Source: Actinomycetota bacterium
GTDB lineage: Bacteria; Actinomycetota; Actinomycetes; Actinomycetales; Microbacteriaceae
Reading direction: 5' to 3'
NCBI GenBank assembly: GCA_020161315.1
Contig: JAIUOH010000002.1
Location: 1-64,000 of the forward strand
Length of the DNA: 64,000 nucleotides
Shown: in pieces, positions 38,420 to 46,883 of the stretch
Position numbering within the stretch: position 1 is the stretch's first letter
Layout of the letters: every line of letters begins with the position of its first letter
Notes under the pieces: model-generated
What the model was told of the DNA's origin: nothing
The model's database searches: none
The model's input: the letters and a program-made list of their open reading frames with translations, nothing else
Translations under genes and position numbers: made by a program

Positions 38420-39484
38420 TTAGCCGCGCCGCTGACGCCTGCGGTAGCTCTCGATGCCGCTGATGCCGCCCGCGAGTGCGCCGAAGAGCACGCCGCAGAT
38501 CGGCCAGATGATCCACGAGCGACCCCACGCGTCGCCGATGAAGCTCCACGCGAGGTAAATCGCAACGACGAGCGGCCAGTAGAACGATGCGATCACACCG
38601 ACGATGCTGTTCTCTTCGTCTTCGATCTCGTCGGGGCGTTTGCCGCCCTTGGTGACGGTCTCGAGCACGGAGTTTGCCCAGCTCGCGGGCAGCAGAATCA
38701 GTAGGCCGAGAGCCACCATGGTGAGGGTGCCTGCGACGCCGAGTACGCTCCAGAAATCTTGGTGCGTTGCGTTTCGGGGAATCAGCGTGAGGAGCAGCAC
38801 CGGCGCAGGCGAAAGCACCCAGCACACCACCGAGATCTGCAGCGCCGCGATGCGGCCGCGCTCGTGGGTCTTCGCGAGATCCTCGGCCCAACCCGTCACG
38901 ACGGGGTTGCGACTGAAGCGACCCTCGCGAATCGACTTGAACGGCGCCAGCTCTCGGTTTACCCCGATGATGGTGACAACACCGAGCGCGACCACGACGC
39001 CGAGCATTAGCAGGCCGGTGACCGAAGCCACGTTCTCGCTGAGGGCAAGCACACCCGAGCTTGCCGCGGTGGTCAAAACGATGAGCGGAATGGCGGCCAT
39101 TACAAAGAGCGCGACTGAGATGGCGAGCCGGTAACGTGTGCGGTGCTGCGCATCAGCGAGGCCCTGTGCTGCCTCAATCGTGATGGCGGGGTACTGCGAC
39201 GCTGCGGGCGCGGCGGGAGCGCTGACGGGCTGCGCAGCGGGCGACCCTGGCCCGAGCTGCGGGGCAATCTCGCCCGAAATGCCGAGCACCGGTGCGAGCT
39301 CATCGAGGTTGCCGAAGTCGGTGATCACGCGGCCGACGGCTTCGTTGTGGGAGGCACCCTTGGCGACGAAGCCCTGGTATGCGTCTTCCATCATCGCCTG
39401 CAGCTCGGTCTTGGCCTCGAGCATGCGGGGGGTCTGCGGGTACGGCGAGAACATGGTCTCGAGGTACGCGTGAATGACGTTCAT
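38420..39484 (-). CDS. Permease-prefix (HAAS-type) multi-helix membrane protein
   Basis: 354 residues. The N-terminal 70 residues (YLETMFSPYPQTPRMLEAK, LQAMMEDAYQGFVAKGASHNEAV) form a HAAS/permease-prefix helical domain, a module that usually pairs with PadR-type repressors. Five to six predicted transmembrane helices follow (about 115-135, 140-165, 215-235, 245-265, 295-315, 320-340). It starts in an ATGA overlap with the PadR gene. The pair resembles Bacillus PadR/HAAS envelope-stress modules, but the membrane part has no recognised catalytic function. Confidence 0.7.
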   Translation of the reverse strand: MNVIHAYLETMFSPYPQTPRMLEAKTELQAMMEDAYQGFVAKGASHNEAVGRVITDFGNLDELAPVLGISGEIAPQLGPGSPAAQPVSAPAAPAASQYPAITIEAAQGLADAQHRTRYRLAISVALFVMAAIPLIVLTTAASSGVLALSENVASVTGLLMLGVVVALGVVTIIGVNRELAPFKSIREGRFSRNPVVTGWAEDLAKTHERGRIAALQISVVCWVLSPAPVLLLTLIPRNATHQDFWSVLGVAGTLTMVALGLLILLPASWANSVLETVTKGGKRPDEIEDEENSIVGVIASFYWPLVVAIYLAWSFIGDAWGRSWIIWPICGVLFGALAGGISGIESYRRRQRRG

Positions 39485-39813
39485 GAGTCGATTCCTTCCG
39501 TGAAGCGGTCAACTACCGCCTTGGTGTGCCGCCATTCGAGGGCTTTTGCCGTGAGATACTCGAGGCCCTGTGCGGTGATCTGGTAATAGGTTCTGGGTTT
39601 GCCCGACTTTGATGTGCCGGGGTACGAGGTGACGAGTGCCGAGCTTTCGAGCCGCTTGACCGCCGAATAGAGGGTGGTCTGCTTGATCGCGTACTCGTCA
39701 CCTGTCACGTCACTGATCTGCTGGGCGATCTCGTACGCATACGAGGGTGTGCGCCGCAGCAGCGACAGGATCATGAGATCGATGTAGCCGCGAATTGCGT
39801 CTGCGCTGATCAT
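39481..39813 (-). CDS. PadR-family transcriptional regulator
   Basis: 110 residues with the PadR winged helix: GYIDLMILSLLRRTPSYAYE, TTLYSAVKRLESSALVTSY and GKPRTYYQITAQGLEYL. Expected to bind DNA as a dimer and repress its own operon in response to an unknown signal. The GGAG site lies just before the ATG. It is first in a two-gene unit with the HAAS membrane protein (4-nt overlap), and its promoter carries a palindrome between the -35 and -10 boxes. Confidence 0.85.
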   Translation of the reverse strand: MISADAIRGYIDLMILSLLRRTPSYAYEIAQQISDVTGDEYAIKQTTLYSAVKRLESSALVTSYPGTSKSGKPRTYYQITAQGLEYLTAKALEWRHTKAVVDRFTEGIDS

Positions 39814-39870
39814 CTGCTCCTCCTTGCGTGCGTTCTGGGTGATGGATGGTTGTGTTTGGTTATTGCATCA

Positions 39871-39899
39871 AACATAGTACGCGTGGCGTAGTACGTCAA
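39871..39899 (-). promoter_or_regulatory. padR promoter with operator-like palindrome in the spacer
   Basis: On the minus strand TTGACG (39894-39899), a 17-nt spacer, then TATGTT (39871-39876). The spacer contains TACGC-CAC-GCGTA, a palindrome well placed for autorepression by PadR. Confidence 0.6.
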
Positions 39900-39957
39900 G
39901 CGTATCGATATGGGCCTCGGAAATATGCTTCGGGGATCACCTTTCACGTGCCACGCA

Positions 39958-39963
39958 TAGACT
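39958..39963 (+). promoter_or_regulatory. Putative -10 box (TAGACT) of dapF
   Basis: TAGACT ends 6 nt before GTG 39970, selecting that codon over GTG 39964. Confidence 0.5.
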
Positions 39964-39969
39964 GTGTGG

Positions 39970-40848
39970 GTGACCACACTCAGCTTCACTAAGGGCCACG
40001 GCACCGGCAACGACTTTGTGCTGTTTGCTGACCCAGAAGGCCAGAATGATCTGACGCCCGAGCAGATTCGCTATCTCTGCGACCGGCACTTTGGCGTCGG
40101 CGCCGACGGCGTGATTCGCGCGGTGCGTTCACGCGCGATCGCTGAGGGCGCAGCTGTGCTTGCAGAGGCCCCCGAGGCTGAGTGGTTCATGGACTACTAC
40201 AACGCCGATGGCAGCCCCGCCGAAATGTGCGGCAACGGTATTCGCGTCTACGTGCACTACCTCATCACAGAGGGGCTGATCTCGCCCGATCGGCGCGACA
40301 CGATCGCCATCGGCACCCGTGCGGGTGTGAAAGACGTGCTCGCGGGTGTCTCTGGCTACACCGTCGATCTCGGTCGCTGGAAGCTCGGTGAGGAGTACCT
40401 GGTGAACGCGCGTGGGCTGCGGGTGTCGCGGCCGGGCCTCGGCATTGACCTGGGCAACCCCCACGTGGTGACCGTGCTCTCGGGTGACGCGAAACTTGAC
40501 GGGCTCGACTTGACCACCCAGCCAGAGCTGGGGCCGCTGCCTGAATACGGGGCAAACGTTGAGTTTGTTGTACCCGAAGAGCCGCTGCTGAAGAACGGCG
40601 TGGCTCATATTCGCATGCGCGTGCACGAGCGGGGCTCTGGCGAAACGCTCTCGTGCGGCACTGGCACCGCTGCCGCAGCGCTCGCGTTTCGGCACTGGGG
40701 CGGAGACCAGATGCCCAATAGCTGGAGCGTTGAGGTGCCTGGAGGCCGCCTCGCCGTGCGCATGTTCGCGACCGAAGAGGGCGAGCACGTCTCGCTGTCG
40801 GGGCCCGCTGAGCTGGTCTACCGCGGCAGCATCGAACTGCCCGAGTAG
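39970..40848 (+). CDS. dapF: Diaminopimelate epimerase
   Basis: Converts LL- to meso-diaminopimelate, the form used for lysine and for peptidoglycan. 292 residues. The two active-site cysteines are in [13 protein letters not shown] (about 78) and [17 protein letters not shown] (about 224); the N-terminal [14 protein letters not shown] motif is conserved. I prefer GTG 39970 (TTLSFTKG), which has a TAGACT box 6 nt upstream; GTG 39964 would add two residues. Third diaminopimelate gene in the window after dapB and dapA. Confidence 0.95.
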   Translation: MTTLSFTKGHGTGNDFVLFADPEGQNDLTPEQIRYLCDRHFGVGADGVIRAVRSRAIAEGAAVLAEAPEAEWFMDYYNADGSPAEMCGNGIRVYVHYLITEGLISPDRRDTIAIGTRAGVKDVLAGVSGYTVDLGRWKLGEEYLVNARGLRVSRPGLGIDLGNPHVVTVLSGDAKLDGLDLTTQPELGPLPEYGANVEFVVPEEPLLKNGVAHIRMRVHERGSGETLSCGTGTAAAALAFRHWGGDQMPNSWSVEVPGGRLAVRMFATEEGEHVSLSGPAELVYRGSIELPE

Positions 40849-40855
40849 ATCAAGG

Positions 40856-41488
40856 CTAGCTCGCGCGCACGGCCTCGATCACATGAAAACCCTTGTCGCG
40901 CGCGACCCGGCTTACCTCAAGCTCTGCAAACTCGGTGGCGATCCAACGCTGCAAAGAGTCTGCGCCGAGGTGCTTTGCAACCACGAGGTAGGCCTCACCG
41001 CCAACAGCAAGGCGGGGCAACCAGAGCTGCAGCATCTCGTGCAGTGCCTGCTTGCCGACGCGAATCGGCGGGTTCGAGTGGAGCGCGCCAAAACTGAGCT
41101 CAGACGGCACCTCATCGGGGGCGGCCACTCGCACATTCGTGAGTCCGAGGCGCTCTGCGTTCATGCGGGTGAGCTCGCGTGAGCGCTCGTTCACGTCGAC
41201 GGCCCACACTTCGCGCTGAGGGTGTGTAAGCGCAGCAGAGAGCGCGATCGGCCCCCAACCGCAGCCAAGGTCGAGCACGGGGCCGAGAGCATCACCGTCA
41301 TCGGCGGTGATGCCGTCACCGACCTCTGCGATGGTGCGCAACAGAATCTCGGTGCCACGGTCGAGATGCTCCGGACTGAACACGCCGCCAGCGGTGAGCA
41401 CTCGGTGGGGTGCGCCCGCGAGCGTCACCTCAATCTCGCGCGGGGTAAATTCGCCCGACGGGGCCTCGCTGAAGTAGTGCTCGCTCAC
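40856..41488 (-). CDS. Class I SAM-dependent methyltransferase (RsmC-like small-domain type)
   Basis: 210 residues, Rossmann methyltransferase of the MTS family. SAM-binding motif I is VLDLGCGWGPIALSAA (about 70-85); the catalytic NPP motif occurs in LHSNPPIRVGK (about 134-144), typical of guanine or adenine N-methyltransferases such as RsmC/RlmG acting on rRNA. The N-terminal SEHYFSEAPSG and RVLTAGGVFSPEHLDRGTEI segments match the single-domain RsmC-like proteins of Gram-positives. The precise rRNA position is not deducible. Confidence 0.82.
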   Translation of the reverse strand: MSEHYFSEAPSGEFTPREIEVTLAGAPHRVLTAGGVFSPEHLDRGTEILLRTIAEVGDGITADDGDALGPVLDLGCGWGPIALSAALTHPQREVWAVDVNERSRELTRMNAERLGLTNVRVAAPDEVPSELSFGALHSNPPIRVGKQALHEMLQLWLPRLAVGGEAYLVVAKHLGADSLQRWIATEFAELEVSRVARDKGFHVIEAVRAS

Positions 41489-41580
41489 CTCACAAGTATC
41501 TCAGTCCCGATGTGCTTGAGCGCACCTGTATGCAGCGTGGGTGTGTTGGTTGTGTTGGTGTGCGCGGGTGGGTGCACTGT

Positions 41581-41645
41581 GTGCGAGATATGCACTGCGT
41601 GCGAAGATTTCCGAGTTTTTCTCGCACGCAATGCATATCTCGCAC
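41581..41645. repeat. Palindromic element III upstream of the DUF559 gene
   Basis: Arms 41581-41604 and 41622-41645 are 24-nt reverse complements with one mismatch, around a 17-nt centre. Each arm contains two GTGCGA/TCGCAC motifs 18 bp apart. The rest of the 294-bp gap (41489-41782) holds nothing else I can identify. Confidence 0.88.
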
Positions 41646-41782
41646 GCAAGTTACAGCCGCCCGCACTGCGAACCCCACTCCGAATGCCGCATCTGTTCGG
41701 CTTCCGGACTTGTTGCTCACAGCCAGGCGTGCTTCTGACTTACTCACAGACTTCTGCTGTTTTGGGGAGATGGAGCTTTCGA

Positions 41783-42622
41783 GTGTCTCCTATCACGCAA
41801 GATGGGGTCATGCTCAACCCGCTCACAGCTCAAGGCGTCGCCCGAACCTCGGCTCTGCTCAAGCAAGGCATGAGCAGAAACATGATCGCGGTCGAGGTTG
41901 ACAGGGGCACCCTTATCCGCCCGCGAAAGGGATGGGTCGCAAGGCCCACTGCCGATGAGGCGCTGATCTATGCTGCCCGCCACGGAGTGCTGCTCACCTG
42001 CATTACGCAAGCGAAGCGTATGGGCATATGGGTGCAGAGTGAACGCGAGCACCATTTCGCCACCCGTGCCGCAAGCTCAAGAGGTCGCCCCGGCGGGGTG
42101 CTGCATTGGCGCACCCCGCTCGTGCCGCGCGACCCAGATTCGCTCGAAGATCCCCTCGAAAACGTGCTCAATGCAGTCGCGCACTGTCAACCATTTGAAG
42201 AAGCGGTCGCGATCTGGGACTCAGCTCTTAACAAGGGACTCGTCGAATGGCAGCGGCTCTCAAGGCTGCCATTGACTGGGCTCGCAAAACAGGTGCTTCT
42301 GGCGAGCAATCGATTCGCTGATTCGGGTCTTGAAAGCTATGTGCGTACCAGGCTGGCCTGGCTCAAGCTACGAATCGTGGCTCAGGCCTGGGCGCATGGC
42401 CATCGCGTTGACTTTCTCATCGGAGAACGGCTCGTGCTGCAGGTCGACGGGAGTCAGCACACCGGTGCGCAGCGCAGCAGTGACAACCAGCACGATGCGG
42501 AGCTCGGGCTGCTCGGCTACGAGGTGATACGGGTGACTTACACCCAGGTCATGTTCGACTGGCCAGCAGTGCAGCAAAGGATTATGCAGGCGATTGCGCA
42601 GGGCAAACATCGTGCCACTTGA
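41783..42622 (+). CDS. AbiEi-like winged-helix plus DUF559 nuclease-fold protein
   Basis: 279 residues from GTG 41783, which has GGAG 7 nt upstream (ATG 41810 is the alternative). The N-terminal part (about 10-80: LTAQGVARTSALLKQGMSRN, GTLIRPRKGWVARP) resembles the AbiEi antitoxin-type winged helix. The C-terminal part (about 190-265) is DUF559, related to Vsr and PD-(D/E)XK endonucleases: GHRVDFLIGERLVLQVDGSQH, then DAELGLLGYEVIRVTYTQV. The acidic and histidine residues of the fold are retained, so activity is plausible. No partner gene is adjacent. It lies alone between two related hairpin elements, suggesting a mobile or selfish cassette. Function unknown. Confidence 0.72.
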   Translation: MSPITQDGVMLNPLTAQGVARTSALLKQGMSRNMIAVEVDRGTLIRPRKGWVARPTADEALIYAARHGVLLTCITQAKRMGIWVQSEREHHFATRAASSRGRPGGVLHWRTPLVPRDPDSLEDPLENVLNAVAHCQPFEEAVAIWDSALNKGLVEWQRLSRLPLTGLAKQVLLASNRFADSGLESYVRTRLAWLKLRIVAQAWAHGHRVDFLIGERLVLQVDGSQHTGAQRSSDNQHDAELGLLGYEVIRVTYTQVMFDWPAVQQRIMQAIAQGKHRAT

Positions 42623-42651
42623 GACGCGGACCCTACTGCGCGTGTGTCGCC

Positions 42652-42751
42652 TGCGAGACAGCCATCGCTTACGAGACCTGCCTTGCGTGCGAGATATGCG
42701 GTATGTGCGAGATTTTGGCTGGATTTTTCGCACGCTGCGCATATCTCGCAC
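42652..42751. repeat. Palindromic element IV downstream of the DUF559 gene
   Basis: Arms 42687-42710 and 42728-42751 (24 nt, four mismatches) flank a 17-nt centre; both share the GTGCGAGATATGC start and GCATATCTCGCAC end of element III. Additional TGCGAGAC and TACGAGAC units at 42652 and 42670 continue the 18-bp phase to the left. Confidence 0.85.
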
Positions 42752-42841
42752 GTACTGCATTGCAAAAGACAGGGTCGCCCCGCATGAACGCGCGGTGCTG
42801 CGCTGTAGGTGAACAGGCTGTTGGCCGAGGGCGCAGCAATC

Positions 42842-42847
42842 TAGACT
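42842..42847 (+). promoter_or_regulatory. Putative -10 box (TAGACT) of hflX
   Basis: TAGACT ends 1 nt before GTG 42849 and 10 nt before ATG 42858, so transcription would begin downstream of the GTG; this argues for ATG 42858. Confidence 0.4.
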
Positions 42848-42857
42848 TGTGAGCAGA

Positions 42858-44435
42858 ATGACGATGCAGCACGACGAAACCGCGCAAGAGATGAACTCCG
42901 AGGCGTTTGCCCCGGGCGACGCAGGCAGCAGCGAGGCTGGTGACGCGCTCGACCGGGTGCTCGAGCGCGCCTCAAGGAGTCGTACCGCGACGGTGATTCG
43001 AGACTTGAGCGGAGCCCAGGCCCTCGGTGACGAGTCGCACGAGTTCGCAGCGGGCAATGTCGACGCGATCAGGCTCGAGCGCGAGGAGCGCGCGTCACTG
43101 AAGCGTGTTGCGGGCCTCTCGACCGAGCTCGAAGACGTGACCGAGGTCGAGTACCGCCAGCTGCGCCTCGAGAAGGTTGTCTTGATCGGCGTGTACTCGC
43201 AGAGCACCAAGCAGGGCACAGAAGACGCTGAGAACTCGATGCGCGAGCTCGCGGCACTCGCCGAGACCGCGGGTGCCGAGGTGCTAGACGGCCTGCTGCA
43301 GAGGCGCGCTAACCCCGACAAGGCGACCTACCTCGGCAAGGGCAAGGCACAAGAGCTCGCAGAGCTCGTCGCCGCAGTCGGCGCCGACACCGTGGTCGCC
43401 GACACCGAGCTTGCGCCGAGCCAGCGTAGAGCTCTTGAAGACGTGGTGAAGGTCAAAGTGATCGATCGCACCGCGGTTATTCTCGACATCTTCAGCCAGC
43501 ACGCCAAGAGCCGCGAGGGTAAGGCTCAGGTCGAGCTCGCGCAGCTGCAGTACCTGCTGCCGAGGCTTCGTGGCTGGGGTGACTCGATGTCGCGCCAGGC
43601 TGGTGGCCAGGTGGGTGCTGGCGGTGCAGGCATGGGCTCGCGCGGCCCCGGTGAGACGAAGATCGAACTCGATCGCCGTCGCATCAACACGCGCATGGCA
43701 AAGCTGCGCCAGCAGATCAAGGGTTTTGCGCCCGCCCGTGAGGCGAAGCGTGCCAATCGCAAGCGCGGCGAGGTGCCCGGGGTCGCAATTGCCGGCTACA
43801 CGAACGCTGGCAAATCGAGCCTCTTGAACAGGCTCACTGGCGCCGAGGCGCTCGTGCAGAACCAGCTGTTTGCCACCCTCGACACGACCGTGCGCCACGC
43901 CGAGACCGCAGACGGCCGCACCTTCACCTACGCAGACACGGTTGGTTTTGTTCGCAACCTGCCGCACCAGCTCGTCGAGGCGTTTCGCTCGACGTTCGAA
44001 GAGGTCGCGGGTTCAGACGTGATTGTGCACGTGGTCGACGGCTCGCACCCCGAACCCGCGGCTCAGCTGCGCACCGTGCGCGACGTGATCGCCGAGGTCG
44101 ACGCGCAGGCCCTGCCCGAGATCGTGGTCTTCAACAAGAGTGACCTGATCGATGAGACACAGCGCCTCGTGTTGCACGGTATGGCACCCGATGCGGTGTT
44201 CGTGTCGGCTCGCACCGGCGAGGGCATTGAAGAGCTCAAAACGAGGATCGCAGCGGCGCTGCCCACCCCAGACGTCGAGGTGACCGTCACGGTTCCTTAC
44301 GATCGTGGCGACCTGGTCGCCGAACTGCACGAGCGCAACCGTGTGCTCGGCACCGAATACGTCGAAGAGGGCACTCGTGTGCACGCATTTGTGGGCGGCG
44401 AGACGCTCGCAAAGCTTGAACCGTTTCTTGTCTAG
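42858..44435 (+). CDS. hflX: Ribosome-associated GTPase HflX
   Basis: GTPase that splits stalled or hibernating ribosomes under stress. 525 residues from ATG 42858. An acidic N-terminal extension of about 100 residues precedes the HflX domain (VVADTELAPSQRRALEDVVK, RTAVILDIFSQHAKSREGKAQ). The glycine-rich linker QAGGQVGAGGAGMGSRGPGET follows, then the G domain: G1 GYTNAGKSS, G3 DTVGF and G4 NKSD. A C-terminal domain completes it. The usual hfq partner of enterobacteria is absent, as in Actinobacteria generally. The stop codon overlaps the hairpin TAGTGTG-TCTT-CACACTA. Confidence 0.93.
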   Translation: MTMQHDETAQEMNSEAFAPGDAGSSEAGDALDRVLERASRSRTATVIRDLSGAQALGDESHEFAAGNVDAIRLEREERASLKRVAGLSTELEDVTEVEYRQLRLEKVVLIGVYSQSTKQGTEDAENSMRELAALAETAGAEVLDGLLQRRANPDKATYLGKGKAQELAELVAAVGADTVVADTELAPSQRRALEDVVKVKVIDRTAVILDIFSQHAKSREGKAQVELAQLQYLLPRLRGWGDSMSRQAGGQVGAGGAGMGSRGPGETKIELDRRRINTRMAKLRQQIKGFAPAREAKRANRKRGEVPGVAIAGYTNAGKSSLLNRLTGAEALVQNQLFATLDTTVRHAETADGRTFTYADTVGFVRNLPHQLVEAFRSTFEEVAGSDVIVHVVDGSHPEPAAQLRTVRDVIAEVDAQALPEIVVFNKSDLIDETQRLVLHGMAPDAVFVSARTGEGIEELKTRIAAALPTPDVEVTVTVPYDRGDLVAELHERNRVLGTEYVEEGTRVHAFVGGETLAKLEPFLV

Positions 44436-44450
44436 TGTGTCTTCACACTA
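44433..44450 (+). terminator. Hairpin overlapping the hflX stop codon
   Basis: TAGTGTG (44433-44439, starting with the stop codon) pairs exactly with CACACTA (44444-44450) across a TCTT loop. No U-tract follows. Confidence 0.45.
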
Positions 44451-44546
44451 AGTAACGAACGGTAACTGCGCGACACGCTCGCGCAGAAGGTCGCCCTTGA
44501 TGGTTACTGTCGGGAGGGTCAGCGTGATCCTCGTCGAAAGAAAACC

Positions 44547-46883
44547 ATGTCGCACCGCAGCAAGTTGCCCACCGCCACGATTCTCGGATACCCCCGCATC
44601 GGCCGCCGTCGCGAGCTGAAGCGCGCGGTAGAAAGCTACTGGAAGGGCGAGCTCGACCAGCAGGGGCTGCACGCTGCGGCGGCGCAGTTGCGTGCCGCAA
44701 CCCGCGAGCGCCTCGTTGAGCTTGGCCTGCCCGCCGCGGGAGGTGCTGTGCCCGAAAGCTTCAGCTTCTACGATCAGGTGCTTGATGCGACGCTCGCGCT
44801 CGGTGCGACGCCCGCGCGCTTCGCCGATGTTGCCGCAAGCGAGGGCGCGACCGACCTCGACCTGTACTTCGCGCTCGCCCGTGGCGACCGCGACCACCAG
44901 CCGCTTGAGATGACCAAGTGGTTTGACACGAACTACCACTACAGCGTGCCCGAGATCGACGAGCACACGCCCTTCGTCGCAAACGCCGCAGCGCTCGTAG
45001 AGCAGCTTCGCGAAGCCGCTGCGCAAGGCATCGAATCGCGCCCCGTGCTCGTTGGTCCCGTAACTTACCTGCTGCTCGCGAAGGCGAGTGACGAGGCTGC
45101 CGAAGGCTTCTCCCCGATCAGCCGCCTGGACGACGCGCTGAGCGCGTACGTCGCCCTGCTCGGCGAGCTTGCCTCTGCGGGGGCGACCTGGGTGCAGCTC
45201 GACGAGCCGGCGCTCGTGTCTGACTCGCTGTCGGCGTCTCGCGAAGAGGTTGTGGCTTTGGTTGAGCGTGCCTACGCGGTGATTGGCGCCCCGGACAACC
45301 GCCCGAGTGTGCTGCTGACCGCGCCCTACGGTGACTCGTCGCACGCCCTGCTGCGCCTCGCTGCGCTGCCGGTCGAGGCAGTGCATGCCGACCTCGTGCG
45401 AGGCACACTGCCCGCGGGTGCCTTCGAATCGGGCGAGCTAGTGAGCGCGTTCTACGAGAAGCAGTTCGTCGCCGGCCTCATCGACGGCCGTAACATTTGG
45501 CGCACCGACCTTCGCGTGGCCTCGGCGGTGGCCCAAGACCTGAAGGTTGCCGGTATCGACGTGGTCATCGGCACCTCGAACAGCCTGCAGCACGTGCCGC
45601 ACGACGTGCGCGACGAGTCAAAGCTCGATGCACGCCTGAAGTCATGGCTCGCGTTTGCCGACCAGAAGGTCGAGCAAGCCGCGACTCTCGCGCGCGGCCT
45701 CGACGAGGGTGCCGACGCGATTGAGGTAGAGCTTGCCGACACCGCGAACGCACTCGCCGACCGCGCGGCTGCTCCAGGAGTGCGCGTGGATGCGGTGCGT
45801 GCCCGCGTCGCGGGCGTGACCGACGCTGACCTGAACCGTGCCAGCGAGCAGGAGCGTCGAGACGCGCAGCTCGCACTGGGTATTCCGCAGTTCGCGACCA
45901 CGACCATCGGCTCCTTTCCCCAGACAAGTGAGATTCGCAAGGCTCGCGCATCGCACACGCGGGGCGAGATCGACGATGCCGCATATGACGGGTTCCTGCG
46001 AGAACAGATCGAGCGCGTCATTCGCCTGCAGGAAGAGATTGGCCTCGACGTGCTCGTGCACGGCGAAGCCGAGCGCAACGACATGGTGCAGTACTTCGCA
46101 GAGAATCTCGACGGCTTCGCGGTGACTGAAAACGGCTGGGTGCAGAGCTACGGCACCCGTGCCACCAGGCCCTCGATTCTCTGGGGCGATGTGTCGCGCC
46201 CGGCTCCGATCACCGTCGAATGGTCTGCCTACGCGCAGTCGCTCACCGAGCACCGAGTGAAGGGCATGCTCACGGGCCCGGTCACCATTCTTGCGTGGTC
46301 GTTCGTGCGCGACGATCAGCCCCTCGGCGACACCGCCCGCCAGGTGGCGCTCTCGCTTCGCGATGAGATCGACGACCTCGTGACCGCGGGCATCAGCATC
46401 GTGCAGGTTGACGAGCCGGCACTTCGTGAGTTGTTGCCGCTCGACGACGACCGCCAGGCCGCCTACCTCGACTGGTCGGTCGGTGCATTCCGTCTGGCAA
46501 CGAGCGGGGCCGCACCCGAGGTGCAGATTCACACGCACCTCTGTTACTCGGAGTTTGGTGAGATCATCGAGGCCGTCGACGGTCTCGATGCCGATGTCAC
46601 CTCGATCGAGGCCGCGCGCAGCCGTATGGATGTCGTTGAGCCGCTCGGCGACCACGGCTACTCGCGTGGCATCGGTCCCGGGGTCTACGACATTCACTCA
46701 CCGCGTGTGCCCTCGGCTGCCGAACAAGAAGAGCTGATTCGCATCGCTGCTGCGAGGATCCCGGGCAAGCAGCTCTGGGTCAACCCCGACTGCGGTCTGA
46801 AGACCCGCGGCTACGAAGAGACCGTCGCGAGCCTTCGCGGTCTGGTCGAGGCGGCTCGCGCGGTTCGTGCCGAACACGTATGA
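44547..46883 (+). CDS. metE: Cobalamin-independent methionine synthase
   Basis: Transfers the methyl group of 5-methyl-tetrahydropteroyl-triglutamate to homocysteine. 778 residues, the normal two-barrel size. The N-terminal barrel begins ILGYPRIGRRRELKRAVESY. The catalytic C-terminal barrel has the zinc ligands His and Cys in IHTHLCYSEFG, Glu in VTSIEAARS and Cys in NPDCGLKTRG, plus FATTTIGSFPQT. The ATG has a GAAAGAAAA-type upstream sequence. It overlaps the next gene by 4 nt; metF follows that, so methyl-folate supply and use are encoded together. Confidence 0.96.
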   Translation: MSHRSKLPTATILGYPRIGRRRELKRAVESYWKGELDQQGLHAAAAQLRAATRERLVELGLPAAGGAVPESFSFYDQVLDATLALGATPARFADVAASEGATDLDLYFALARGDRDHQPLEMTKWFDTNYHYSVPEIDEHTPFVANAAALVEQLREAAAQGIESRPVLVGPVTYLLLAKASDEAAEGFSPISRLDDALSAYVALLGELASAGATWVQLDEPALVSDSLSASREEVVALVERAYAVIGAPDNRPSVLLTAPYGDSSHALLRLAALPVEAVHADLVRGTLPAGAFESGELVSAFYEKQFVAGLIDGRNIWRTDLRVASAVAQDLKVAGIDVVIGTSNSLQHVPHDVRDESKLDARLKSWLAFADQKVEQAATLARGLDEGADAIEVELADTANALADRAAAPGVRVDAVRARVAGVTDADLNRASEQERRDAQLALGIPQFATTTIGSFPQTSEIRKARASHTRGEIDDAAYDGFLREQIERVIRLQEEIGLDVLVHGEAERNDMVQYFAENLDGFAVTENGWVQSYGTRATRPSILWGDVSRPAPITVEWSAYAQSLTEHRVKGMLTGPVTILAWSFVRDDQPLGDTARQVALSLRDEIDDLVTAGISIVQVDEPALRELLPLDDDRQAAYLDWSVGAFRLATSGAAPEVQIHTHLCYSEFGEIIEAVDGLDADVTSIEAARSRMDVVEPLGDHGYSRGIGPGVYDIHSPRVPSAAEQEELIRIAAARIPGKQLWVNPDCGLKTRGYEETVASLRGLVEAARAVRAEHV

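Noticed and set aside
41222-41782. N-terminal extension of the DUF559 frame across the methyltransferase gene and element III
   Set aside because: The added 187 codons read antisense through a conserved gene and through a hairpin; a GGAG-GTG start at 41783 explains the gene better.
45642-46697. 351-codon antisense open frame in metE
   Set aside because: Fully inside a well-conserved gene, no ribosome site and no protein-like composition.
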